DNA of 64,000 bases from Sphingomonas sp. AP4-R1 (GTDB lineage: Bacteria > Pseudomonadota > Alphaproteobacteria > Sphingomonadales > Sphingomonadaceae): positions 2,618,001-2,682,000 of the forward strand of contig NZ_CP053346.1 of NCBI RefSeq assembly GCF_013113735.1, read 5' to 3'. Under the pieces are notes generated by a model. It did not search any database. It saw only the letters and a list, made by a program, of their open reading frames with translations, and was not told the origin of the DNA. Below, one piece after another: positions 43,477 through 51,939 of this stretch (its first letter is position 1; the number at the start of each line of letters is the position of its first letter). The position numbers and the translations under genes are program-made.

Positions 43477-43928
43477 CGAAGAAGAAAAAGCCCGAGCCTC
43501 TACCAAGGGCAGTGCTGCTGGACACCTGCGCGGTCATCTGGCTGGCCAATGGCGACCCCATTGGCCCTGATGCGCTGGCGGCAATCTCACATGCCGCGCT
43601 CGCGGACGGTATTTTCGTGTCCCCCGCGTCAGCCTGGGAAGTAGGGTTACTCAGCCGCATCCGAGGCGACAAGCGGCCTGCCGTTTCATTTCTTCCTGAC
43701 CCGAATAGCTGGTTCGCCCGTTTCATGGGCGGTCCGGGAATCAAGGAAGCACCACTTCTTCCCGAAATTGCCATTGCGTCGTCGCATCTGCCTGATCCGT
43801 TGCATGGCGATCCCGCCGACAGGTTTGTTATCGCGACGGCACGCTATCACCAAATCCCAATCGTTACGCGAGACGGAAAGATCATCGACTATGCCGCCGA
43901 GGGGCATGTAGGCGTAATAGCGTGCTGA
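43473..43928 (+). CDS. PIN-domain toxin (VapC-like ribonuclease)
   Basis: The 151-aa protein starts at a GTG overlapping the antitoxin stop. After a lysine-rich N-terminus it has the PIN motif VLLDTCAVIWL (first Asp at about residue 17), a conserved Glu in SAWEVG (about residue 55), and DPADRFVIATA followed by VTRDGKI for the remaining acidic residues. PIN toxins cut RNA when the labile antitoxin is lost, which stabilises the plasmid. Confidence 0.88.
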   Translation: MTKKKKPEPLPRAVLLDTCAVIWLANGDPIGPDALAAISHAALADGIFVSPASAWEVGLLSRIRGDKRPAVSFLPDPNSWFARFMGGPGIKEAPLLPEIAIASSHLPDPLHGDPADRFVIATARYHQIPIVTRDGKIIDYAAEGHVGVIAC

Positions 43929-44346
43929 AATGATGGTAGCGCGCAAGGGCGCAAACAACTCTCACCGGAATGCATGGAGACCGCAAGCGACGGCCGCCTG
44001 AAGGTCACGAAACCCGGCCCCTTGTTCCGCGGGAGACCCCATGGTGGCAATGATGCGCGCTCGGTCGGCGTAACCGGCAACCTTTCCTCATTTTTCGATT
44101 CTTCTGCCGGGACATGACCATTTTCGAGCCCGCGTTTGCGGTGCTTATGGCACATCCTGCGCGGTCGCACCTATGCAACTGAAAGCGTTCGCTGCCTCTA
44201 GATCACGGCTCTGCGGCTGACGGTGGTTGGCGGGACCGACCTTGCAGGAAGAGCCGATCCACCACGCCCGACCACGCTCCAAAGGGGAGGGGGATGAGGT
44301 CTCGTGCGGCGGGGAATTGGTCTCCGCCGGACAGGAGCCGCATCCC
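43929..44346. other. 418-bp gap before the GHKL gene
   Basis: No convincing gene is visible. The stretch 44227-44346 is open in the GHKL frame but lacks a start signal. The gap carries a copy of the G/A-rich leader repeat at its right end. Confidence 0.4.
44284..44300 (+). repeat. G/A-rich leader repeat, copy 8
   Basis: GGGGAGGGGGATGAGG, ending 47 nt before the start of the GHKL gene. Confidence 0.55.
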
Positions 44347-46014
44347 ATGTCCTTTCCCGCCACCATCCGGCCTGAGGTCGGTCAGTCGCTCATCACCAAG
44401 GTCTCGCGCCTGTTCAACGGCACGCTCGGCGATGTGCTTCAGGAGCTTTTCCAGAACGCCCGCCGCGCCGGTGCCCGCGCGATCCATGTCGCGGTTTATA
44501 ACCTTCCCACCGGCAGTGCGCTGTCCATCTATGATGACGGCTGCGGCATCGACGATCCCGCCAACCTCCTGACCCTTGGCACATCGGGCTGGCAGCAGGA
44601 TGTCCGTTCGCGCGAGGATCCGGCCGGCATGGGCGTGTTCAGCCTCGCCGGTCGGGATGTGCTTGTCCGCTCCTGGTCCCGACCGGCAGGGCGTGGCTGG
44701 GCGGTCCATATTCCGGCTGATGGATGGGAAGGGGCTGTCCCGCTCGCGATCGAGCCATGCGGGATCGTGCGCGGCACCGAAATCCAGATCATGTTGCCGG
44801 CCGCCTGGGAGCAGCAGCTTGCGTCGGCGCTTCGACTCGCGGCCCGATATTTCCCGCTTCCCGTTCATTTCGAGGGCGCGCAGCTTCCGTGCGAGGACTT
44901 TCTCGCCGGTGCGGGACAGATCAAGTTATGGGAAGGCTGTCGCATCGGCATCTTCCACGACAGCACGACCGAGGCCGTCCACACGCCCCGCATCAATTTC
45001 CATGGCGTGACGGTCGCCGCACGGCTTCCCACGCTGAGCGAAATCGAGAGACCCCATAACTGGCGGGTGCGGATCGATATCGTCGACGCGCCGGCGCTTC
45101 AGCTCGTGCTCCCCGCGCGCAAGGAAATGGTCGAGAACGAGGCGCTGTCCCGGCTCGGGGAAGCGGCCGAAATCGCGCTTTACCGCGCCATCGCCTGCGA
45201 GAAATCCCATCGGCTCTCCTACAAGGCCTGGGCGCGCGCACGCGACCTTGGTGTCGTTCTTCCCGAAGCCGAACCCTGGCTCAATGCCTGGACGCCCAAC
45301 ATTGCCGACACGTCCAACCGTTATCAGGGCGAGGCCGTTCGCTCGGGCCCTATGATCATCATGTCCAACCACGAACCCGACATCGAGCAGGCACTGTCGC
45401 GCGCTCTTGCGAAGGAAACGCCGCTCGGTGGGCGCCTGGTTCACGAGAACCGCGATTTCGAGGGCTATCGCTGGTACGACGGATTGCCGCGTCTTCTGTC
45501 CTGCAGCTTCGTCCTGCGGCGCGATGGCACCCTCTATCGCTATGCCGATGACGTCGCTCTGCCCGACGATTTTGAGCCCGGGCCGGTCGAGGACCTCTTC
45601 GCCGAGATCCTTCTACGGCCCGGTGGTCCGTCACCCTCCGAACCCACCCTATACCGCGTGCCCGCGGACATGCTGGTCTGCAACAATGGCTGCTGGACGC
45701 TCGACGAGGCGACCATCCTGTTCGACGGCCAGGCCAACGTGCAGCCCGACGCGCTTGCCGATCTGATATATGCCAGCCTGTTCTGCTACTCCGACGACTG
45801 CGAGCGCGACAGCTGGGATACGCAATCGCTTTCGTTCGAGCATGAAGCCCGCAATCTCGCCAACCTGCTGCTGCTGGGCGAGGACGAGGCGCTGCTCGCC
45901 CGATTGCGTGAGGCGGTCTTCGAGCATGTCCAGTGGCTCATTCCGAGCGGCCGCAGCCTGACCATCTCCGCCGACAAGAACAGGCTCTCGCTCTCGCTCG
46001 ATCAAGCGGCCTGA
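44347..46014 (+). CDS. GHKL (HSP90-like) ATPase
   Basis: The 555-aa protein has a GHKL ATP-binding domain in its first 110 residues: N box ELFQNARRAGARAIHV (about residue 32), G1 box YDDGCGIDDP (about residue 62) and G2 box AGMGVFSLAG (about residue 94). The remaining 440 residues are unassigned. Plasmid and phage proteins of this type have no settled role; stand-alone GHKL ATPases appear in defence systems and in MORC-like chromatin factors. AGGAG lies 10 nt before the ATG at 44347. Confidence 0.82.
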   Translation: MSFPATIRPEVGQSLITKVSRLFNGTLGDVLQELFQNARRAGARAIHVAVYNLPTGSALSIYDDGCGIDDPANLLTLGTSGWQQDVRSREDPAGMGVFSLAGRDVLVRSWSRPAGRGWAVHIPADGWEGAVPLAIEPCGIVRGTEIQIMLPAAWEQQLASALRLAARYFPLPVHFEGAQLPCEDFLAGAGQIKLWEGCRIGIFHDSTTEAVHTPRINFHGVTVAARLPTLSEIERPHNWRVRIDIVDAPALQLVLPARKEMVENEALSRLGEAAEIALYRAIACEKSHRLSYKAWARARDLGVVLPEAEPWLNAWTPNIADTSNRYQGEAVRSGPMIIMSNHEPDIEQALSRALAKETPLGGRLVHENRDFEGYRWYDGLPRLLSCSFVLRRDGTLYRYADDVALPDDFEPGPVEDLFAEILLRPGGPSPSEPTLYRVPADMLVCNNGCWTLDEATILFDGQANVQPDALADLIYASLFCYSDDCERDSWDTQSLSFEHEARNLANLLLLGEDEALLARLREAVFEHVQWLIPSGRSLTISADKNRLSLSLDQAA

Positions 46015-46062
46015 GCTCCCGCCGCCTGCAAATCACCCAATCCCTCGTGAGGGAGCGTTCCC

Positions 46063-46464
46063 ATGCGCCATGCCACACTCTTTGCCTGCTCGACCGCCCA
46101 TCTGCCTGTGGCCGAGCGTCGTCATATCGATCACCTCATCACCACCGCACCGCGCGGGGCGGACGGGCGTGTCGAGGTCGGCCATCCCGATCTGGTGATC
46201 GAACCCTATGCCTATGGATTCTTCGTCCACACCTGCGTCGTCGCGTGCGGTGGTGAGGCGCCCGACATCAGCCCGGAGTTCTGGGCGATCCTGCGCGCCG
46301 CATTCGACAGGGATGCCTCCTGGGTCCTGTTCGACCGCGACGAACCCGCCTGGTCGCAACTGCCCACCTTCGCCGACGCCAATCAACCCGAGGATACCAG
46401 TCATGACCAGCACCTGCTCGATGCAACGCTGCTCGCCCAAGCGCGCGGCGCTGGCATCCTTTGA
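46063..46464 (+). CDS. DUF5983-like protein, short paralogue
   Basis: The 133-aa protein has the same pattern as the C-terminal domain of the 39716 gene: CSTAHLPVAERRHIDHL, YGFFVHTCVVACGGEAPDISPEFW and SWVLFDRDEPAW. The function is unknown. GAGGGAGCG precedes the ATG. The end overlaps the next small gene by 62 nt. Confidence 0.65.
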   Translation: MRHATLFACSTAHLPVAERRHIDHLITTAPRGADGRVEVGHPDLVIEPYAYGFFVHTCVVACGGEAPDISPEFWAILRAAFDRDASWVLFDRDEPAWSQLPTFADANQPEDTSHDQHLLDATLLAQARGAGIL

Positions 46465-46609
46465 CCATGCCTACGCCGTTGCCCTGCGGATGCGGCACGA
46501 GACCGGCCATCCCCAGTTCGTGCTACGCACCGGCGATCCCCTCCAGCCCTTTCGCGTCTCCAGCACCGGGCCGCACCGCCGTCAGGCGCTGATGACGCTC
46601 GTCGCCTGA
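46403..46609 (+). CDS. Small overlapping gene, unknown function
   Basis: The 68-aa frame starts inside the end of the previous gene, with GAGG before its ATG. Its second half (HAYAVALRMRHETGHPQFVLRTGDPLQPFRV) looks protein-like, and no other frame explains 46465-46609. The N-terminus is cysteine rich. I give it moderate support only. Confidence 0.45.
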   Translation: MTSTCSMQRCSPKRAALASFDHAYAVALRMRHETGHPQFVLRTGDPLQPFRVSSTGPHRRQALMTLVA

Positions 46610-46659
46610 TCCGGCGCCAGCTTGTGCCGGAGACGGCTCTCACAATGAGGATCACTGCC

Positions 46660-47016
46660 ATGACCGATGGCATATTGCGGCCGCCCGCCGGCGAGGCGCC
46701 CGACGCCCCTCCACCTGTCATCGAATTTCTCAGCCTCACCGAGGATGAGTTCGTGGACAGGTTCCGACCGGTGCCCAATCATCTGCTCGCGACCGCCGGT
46801 TTCGACTTTGGCCATGGCGGGTGCCTTTTCGAAGCCTCTGGCCCGGACCTCGCCTTCATTAGATCGTAACCCATCGCAAATGTCTGGACGGCGATCGACG
46901 GCGATGAATGCCTCGAGATCACCGACGGCCTGCATACCGTCAATCGACTTGGCTATCTCCTGACCGAGCAGCCATGTCCCCCAGACGCGATGGTCAGCGT
47001 CCCGCTCGACATCTGA
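46660..47016 (+). pseudogene. Small gene interrupted by an in-frame TAA
   Basis: The frame runs from an ATG at 46660 through PPPVIEFLSLTEDEFVDRFRPVPNHL and FDFGHGGCLFEASGPDLAFIRS, and is then stopped by TAA at 46867-46869. The same frame continues with protein-like sequence (VWTAIDGDECLEITDGLHTVNRLGYLL) to a TGA at 47014-47016. One base change would restore a 118-aa protein. Either it is a recent nonsense pseudogene, or a 69-aa fragment is made. The family is unknown. Confidence 0.7.
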
Positions 47017-47154
47017 GCGGCCGCACGCCGCCACACTCGAGGCCTGGGAGACGAGGCGATCGTCGCATTCCGTGGACCCGCCGTCCGCAGGCAGCCACCA
47101 CCAATGACGCCGACGGTCCTTCGGGGCGCCCGGCCTCCTTCCTGGAGATCAGCC

Positions 47155-47523
47155 ATGTACGACCCGAAGCGACCGCCGCTCGCGGCGGCGAACCACGACG
47201 CCTGCCTAGCTGCCCTGTCCGGCGTTCCTGTGATCGCCGCCTGGGGCATGGGCGTCGACAGCACCGCGATGATCATCGAATGGGTCAAACAAGGCCTGCC
47301 GCTGTCCGCAGTCCTCACAGCCGACACCGGCGTCGAGCGCGAGGAGACCTATGCCTTTCTGCCGATCTTCCAGCGCTGGATGGACCGGCATCATATCGAG
47401 CATCATGTCGTGCGCTATGTGCCGAAGCGCTTCAAACACTGGCCGCCTTACTTCTCGCTGCTCGAGAACTGCCTCACCAACGCGACACTGCCGTCGATCA
47501 GTTTCGGCCGCCATAGCTGCTCG
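47155..47523 (+). pseudogene. PP-loop ATPase gene, 5' half, cut by insertion
   Basis: The frame starts at 47155 after TGGAG and encodes a PAPS-reductase-like N-terminus: VIAAWGMGVDSTAMIIEWVKQG (PP-loop GMGVDST), VLTADTGVEREETYAFLP and SFGRHSCS. Protein similarity stops exactly at codon TCG 47521-47523. After it the frame runs into unrelated sequence and ends at 47565. The missing 3' half lies at 56114-56713. The unbroken gene would have encoded 322 aa. Confidence 0.85.
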
Positions 47524-47532
47524 TTAGGTCTG
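47524..47532 (+). repeat. Left terminal inverted repeat of the insertion
   Basis: TTAGGTCTG, paired with CAGACCTAA at 56099-56107. Positions 12 and 14-17 beyond it also match. Confidence 0.8.
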
Positions 47533-47563
47533 CTTGGACCGAGTGTCATCTTAGCTCGCCTCT

Positions 47564-47630
47564 GAAGAAGGATCAGGCCGGACGACGCGCTAACCCAAAG
47601 AGCTGGCGGCGGCCGGCCTGATCCTTCTTC
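47564..47630. repeat. 18-bp perfect inverted repeat with 31-nt loop, just inside the left end
   Basis: GAAGAAGGATCAGGCCGG at 47564-47581 pairs with its exact complement at 47613-47630. It lies 40 bp inside the left terminus. It could be a recombinase accessory site, a folded single-strand structure or the end of a smaller element. No T tract follows and no gene ends nearby on the plus strand. Confidence 0.85.
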
Positions 47631-47830
47631 ACGTCCGCACGCGCTATTGGCGAAAACCGAAAACTTCGCCGTGCTGGTTGATGCGCTAAGGGGTGAAATT
47701 AGTTGCGAGCGGTCTGACGGATTACGGGAGAAAGGCTAAGCGTTAGCTGCAGGCCCAAAAATGATCGGGAATGGGAAGGCCCGCGAGACGGCCAGCGTGT
47801 TCTCGGTGGAATCGTTGATCGGAAACGCCG

Positions 47831-48871
47831 CTATCCGCTCGCAATATGATCCGGATGCGTTAGCGGGAACACCGCCGGGTCGAAGGTGGCTACGTCCAAA
47901 AGATATGCACGATCCTTCGCGTCCGCCCACCCCTCCGGCCAGTTTCCCAAAAGCCAGATGCCTTGATCGAGCCATGCCAGTTCCAGGATCGACGACCACG
48001 CCGCCAGTTCCGCGTCAGTGAAGACGACATGCTCGGCATAGCCCATCAAGAAGGCCGCCCACTCGTTCGGCGTCCATAATCGACCGGGAGCGGTGGAGAG
48101 GTCGCAGTGGAACAGGAGCAGCGCGACAGCGAGGTCATAGAGCCTTGGCATCCGTGCCGCATGGTCCGGATCGACCAGCGTAGGCTTCGGGCTGAAAACG
48201 AGGTTCGACGCTTTGAAGTCGAAGCTGCAACCAGCGAGCGGCAAACCCATGACGGGTTCGGCCGTGGCGAGGCGTGCCCGCGTTGCCTCCCGGAATGCGC
48301 GCCGATCCGCACCGGCGGTTTCGATGGCGTCTTCAGCCAAAACAAGGTGCGGCTCGATCCATTCGGCATCTCGCACCATCGGCTCACTGTAAATCGCCAA
48401 GGCATTCGCCTCGGGCGGATCGGCCGCGTGCATCCGGCCGAGCAAACGCCCGGCGTCGACAATCTCGCTTTCATCGGCATGGTATCCGGTGCCCGACACA
48501 AACGGATAGACCACCCACTCCTGGCCGTCTTCAAGGCGGCGGGGATTGGGGTGGAGGTGCGCTGCCGGAGCCACCACATCGACGCCCAAGCCATGTAGCG
48601 CCGTCAGCCATTGTCCAATCGCCTCGCCGTCCGAATGGACCAGCCCCGTTCGCTTCAGAACCCAATCGCCGCGACGATCACGAACACGCAGCACGGGCGC
48701 ATAGTCGTAGAGCGACACGGGCTCGCCCGGATGATCGAACGGGAAGGCGGCGACCACATCCATTGGTCCATCTCGCACCTCTATGCTTTCTCCCTCAAAC
48801 AATGGTGCTTCGGTAAAGTCCCAGATTGTCAGCAACTCAGAGCGTAGCAACCCATCGTGCCACAGAGGCAT
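47831..48871 (-). CDS. Aminoglycoside-phosphotransferase-fold kinase (cargo gene)
   Basis: The 346-aa protein has an APH-like kinase core: the catalytic loop appears as FDFKASNLVF (about residue 218, with Asp, Lys and Asn in place) and the metal-binding motif as VDPDHAAR. The usual HGD histidine is replaced, the segment reading CSFDFKAS. The N-terminal lobe has VLRVRDRRGDWVLKRTG, including a candidate ATP-binding Lys. The substrate is unknown, so resistance should not be assumed. Its start overlaps the end of the S41 protease gene by 35 nt, so the two form an operon. Confidence 0.72.
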   Translation of the reverse strand: MPLWHDGLLRSELLTIWDFTEAPLFEGESIEVRDGPMDVVAAFPFDHPGEPVSLYDYAPVLRVRDRRGDWVLKRTGLVHSDGEAIGQWLTALHGLGVDVVAPAAHLHPNPRRLEDGQEWVVYPFVSGTGYHADESEIVDAGRLLGRMHAADPPEANALAIYSEPMVRDAEWIEPHLVLAEDAIETAGADRRAFREATRARLATAEPVMGLPLAGCSFDFKASNLVFSPKPTLVDPDHAARMPRLYDLAVALLLFHCDLSTAPGRLWTPNEWAAFLMGYAEHVVFTDAELAAWSSILELAWLDQGIWLLGNWPEGWADAKDRAYLLDVATFDPAVFPLTHPDHIASG

Positions 48872-50294
48872 CTGTCATCTGCCCTCCCGGCCAAACCACC
48901 TTTGGGCTGTACCATTGATTGCTGCCCCGCAGCCTGTGCCGGTAGACCTTAAGCGAGTAGCTTAGCCGGGCGTTACCGCTTGGAAGCGGTATCTCGACGT
49001 TGTCTATGTAAACGGTATCGGCCGAGGTCGGCTGGCCGATATGCGTGACCCCCGGCATGCGGGTGACAACATCGGCAAAATCCAGACAGGCGCTGGCACA
49101 TCGCATGTCCGTGAGGAAGAACACCTTGCCTTTGAACGGCGACGTGTAACCTGACGGAAGGCCGCGCGACGTCGGTAGTTCGGCGTCGGTGAACAAGTCT
49201 TGCCCTTTGGCCCTTGCTGCATCCATCTGGTCGGCGACACGGTTGCGGCCTCTTGCATCCTCGGTCAGCCCCGCCGCCATTGAGCGAGCGGCGGATGCGC
49301 GAGTGAGCTGGGCGTTCTGGGCCGATGCCCTCCAATCGACCGTCTGATCGAAGCTATTGGTGATCGCCAAGACGGCGTTATCACTCCAGAGGGCGGATGC
49401 GATCTCGCTGGCCCACTGGCTGTTTCCGCCCGGATTACCTCGAACGTCGATGACAACTCGGGAAGCGGAATGAAGCGTGCCGGCTTGCCGCTTCACCTCC
49501 TCCACCATCGCCTGCATCTTGGCCGCCTGATCGCCCCACCAGTTGAAGGATGGCAGGGAGACGAACCACACGCCGTTGATCTGGCGCACAGCCAAGGGCG
49601 GCTCCACCCTTCCTTGCGCTTCAGGAAGTCGTTGCGCGAGGTCGGCCTTGTCGATGGGTTTCCAGTCCAGCAGAATACGACGCGGCGCACCGACGCCCGT
49701 CTCGATCCTGCAAGCCTTCATCAGCTTCGGCCGATCGCCCGCCTCGCCAACGAACAAGTAAGAAGCGGTAAGCAGGCGCTCATGCGCTATGCCAGCGTTC
49801 GTGAGGTATGGATGGACCCGCTCGTCCAGCAGGCGCGTGGACGGCACACCGTCGCACTCTGCCACTCGTGCGCCGATCGGGGCCGCCGCGATCGTGCTGA
49901 CGGTGATGCGTGTAACCCCCAACGCATCCGTGGAAGTCAGGAAACCAGGCCAGACTTGGGCCACACTGCCATTGCGCCTGACTGTGAGGTGTCCGTCCTG
50001 AAACCCGTTGATGTAGAAAGTCAGCGCCCGCCAGTAATCACTTTCGGTGGTCGCGGCCTTGGCCTGTGCCAACGCCTGTAATTGGCCCCTTTCAAGCCAG
50101 TCCTTAAACCTCGGGTTCGACACATCAACCGGGCCAGGATGGTTGTCCCGGATAATATCATGAGCAGATGCAATGTCCTGCCGCGCCTTTGAAGCCCAAT
50201 CCTGCCCTTTGAGCGGCGCGGTCATTGACGCTGTCGCAACAAGAAGCAAGGCGGTCAGCGCGGCACCGTTAAACAACACAACTGGCCCCCCCAT
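48837..50294 (-). CDS. S41-family (C-terminal processing) peptidase, exported
   Basis: The 485-aa protein starts with a hydrophobic segment (about residues 5-24) acting as signal or anchor. The S41 region contains VVIDVRGNPGGNSQWASEIA (about residues 283-302) and a probable catalytic serine in DMRCASACLDFADV (about residue 407). No PDZ domain is obvious. It is upstream of and overlaps the kinase gene. Both are cargo of the insertion and read opposite to the recombinase operon. Confidence 0.82.
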   Translation of the reverse strand: MGGPVVLFNGAALTALLLVATASMTAPLKGQDWASKARQDIASAHDIIRDNHPGPVDVSNPRFKDWLERGQLQALAQAKAATTESDYWRALTFYINGFQDGHLTVRRNGSVAQVWPGFLTSTDALGVTRITVSTIAAAPIGARVAECDGVPSTRLLDERVHPYLTNAGIAHERLLTASYLFVGEAGDRPKLMKACRIETGVGAPRRILLDWKPIDKADLAQRLPEAQGRVEPPLAVRQINGVWFVSLPSFNWWGDQAAKMQAMVEEVKRQAGTLHSASRVVIDVRGNPGGNSQWASEIASALWSDNAVLAITNSFDQTVDWRASAQNAQLTRASAARSMAAGLTEDARGRNRVADQMDAARAKGQDLFTDAELPTSRGLPSGYTSPFKGKVFFLTDMRCASACLDFADVVTRMPGVTHIGQPTSADTVYIDNVEIPLPSGNARLSYSLKVYRHRLRGSNQWYSPKVVWPGGQMTDASVARWVATL

Positions 50295-50784
50295 TCACAT
50301 GTGGCATCGATCTAAATCGGCTACGACCCTCCTTATGAGGGTGGACAGCACCGCACCAGCTTTCTCGATTAGGAACGTCTAACAGGCATGGGCTGGCTCG
50401 CCGTCACAGCGCTGCTCCATATAAGTTGTGTTTCCCAAAACTTGTACTGATTGCGTTTTCCCGAAATGCGCTGCTCGATATGCAAAAACCGGGACAGGTG
50501 AGTCCGGCTTGAATGACGGTTTTCCGAATGACACGTCTCCCGCTTGAACGTTCAGGGGTGGTCGAGCCCTGACAATCAGTCGACGGGTAGGATTCAACTA
50601 CCAGGCGACACTACGCCTGCGACACTAATCTCGAAAGTCGGACCGCGTTCGCAAAGATAGTCTGTGATGGATGTGATTCGCTCGTCGAGCACCCCCGGCT
50701 TCAGTCGCGACGAGATCTGACGGATGAACCAGGCTCCCAAAGCGGCAATATCGTGATACTATACCGGTCTCAGCTTGTCGTTCA
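50295..50784. other. 490-bp gap between cargo genes and recombinase operon
   Basis: This is the divergent promoter region of the element. It is lower in GC than the genes around it. One stop-to-stop minus-strand frame near 50595-50750 reads like a protein remnant (AWFIRQISSRLKPGVLDERI) but has no start codon. I see no clear operator. Confidence 0.4.
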
Positions 50785-51939
50785 GTGAGACAGCCGGTGG
50801 TATCGATCATTCGAGCCGGCGCGGGCGAAAGCAATGTCCCCGCTGGCTTTCCAATCCTGCTTAATGCGGAGATGGCGATCATTGAGCCGGCCTTCGTCTG
50901 GCTCATGGAGCACGCCGAACTGAGCGGCCGCGCCCGGGCCACGGAAACCGTGCGGACCTACAGCGAGCATCTCCACGACTGGTTCGACTCACTCGAACAA
51001 TCGGGGATCGAATGGCGCGAAGCCGACGAACGCGTCATCACCGCCTATCGCAACCGGATGTTGGAGAATCCCAGCACGCATACCGGGCGGCCCTATGCCC
51101 GGACCACGATCAATGCGCGTGTCTCGACCGTCTGCCGCTTTTATAGCTGGACCCTAGATCGAAAGCTTATCGACCACTGCCCGTTCCGGTTGACCGAGAA
51201 GATGACGCTGATGTTGGACGGCGCCTATCGCCCCGGACTACAGCGGCGCCAGGTCAACGAGCTGATCGTCTCGCGCCCGGAAAAACTGCCGCGACCGTTG
51301 CGAGCCGACGAACTGGCACGGCTGTTCGCGCATCTCAGGCCTACTGCTCGACTTGCCGCGCAATGGGCGCTTGGGGCGGGGCTGCGCCGCAAGGAGCTTT
51401 GCGCGCTCGCCGTCGACCAGATCCCGGATAGCTGGCCACTCGACCTCGACAGCGATCCACTTGTCGGCGTGCCGCTCCATATCACCAAGGGAGACCGGCC
51501 AAGGATAGTCTATCCGCCGCTTCGGCTGCTCGATCATACGCACTGGTATGTGGGCGAGGATCGCGCCCGGATCGTCCGCCGTATCCGCCGTTCCGACCGT
51601 GGCTATCGCGCGCCGCCCAATCTGCTGCTGAACGAGCATGGTCACGCCATGACGCGTAAGCTCCTGACGACACAGCTTGCGGAAGCGTTTGGGGCCGCGG
51701 GACTTCAGGGCACACTGCACTGGCTGCGGCACACCTTCGCGATGGCAATGCTGGTTCGCCTTCAGATCCAGGCCCGCACCAATCCCGATCTCAACCCGCT
51801 CAAGGTCGTGCAGGTGCTGCTCGGCCACGCCTCGATCACGACGACGGCAATCTATCTGCGCTGTGTCGAACTGCACGAACGCGACCTGAGCGAAAGCCTC
51901 GCCTATCTTTATGGCGAGCTGATCCCCGCCGATGGCTAG
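50785..51939 (+). CDS. Tyrosine recombinase 1 of the insertion
   Basis: The 384-aa protein has an N-terminal SAM-like DNA-binding domain (ATETVRTYSEHLHDWFDSL) and a catalytic domain with Arg in GLRRKEL (about residue 199), HWLRHTF (about residue 312), LLGHASITTTAIY with the nucleophilic Tyr (about residue 356). All key residues for strand exchange are visible. It is the first gene of a four-gene overlapping operon; the next start overlaps its end by 8 nt. A downstream ATG at residue 30 may be the real start. Confidence 0.92.
   Translation: MRQPVVSIIRAGAGESNVPAGFPILLNAEMAIIEPAFVWLMEHAELSGRARATETVRTYSEHLHDWFDSLEQSGIEWREADERVITAYRNRMLENPSTHTGRPYARTTINARVSTVCRFYSWTLDRKLIDHCPFRLTEKMTLMLDGAYRPGLQRRQVNELIVSRPEKLPRPLRADELARLFAHLRPTARLAAQWALGAGLRRKELCALAVDQIPDSWPLDLDSDPLVGVPLHITKGDRPRIVYPPLRLLDHTHWYVGEDRARIVRRIRRSDRGYRAPPNLLLNEHGHAMTRKLLTTQLAEAFGAAGLQGTLHWLRHTFAMAMLVRLQIQARTNPDLNPLKVVQVLLGHASITTTAIYLRCVELHERDLSESLAYLYGELIPADG

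Noticed and set aside
43889..44170. 93-codon minus-strand frame in the gap before the GHKL gene
   Set aside because: There is no ribosome-binding site and no protein-like pattern; its end overlaps the toxin gene.
47523..47529. GTTAGGT resembling an integron attC core
   Set aside because: The matching RYYYAAC partner and integron context are absent, and the bases are explained as the last base of the direct repeat plus the terminal inverted repeat.
50625..50942. 105-codon minus-strand frame across the start of recombinase 1
   Set aside because: It overlaps the promoter and N-terminus of a well-supported gene and has low-quality composition.
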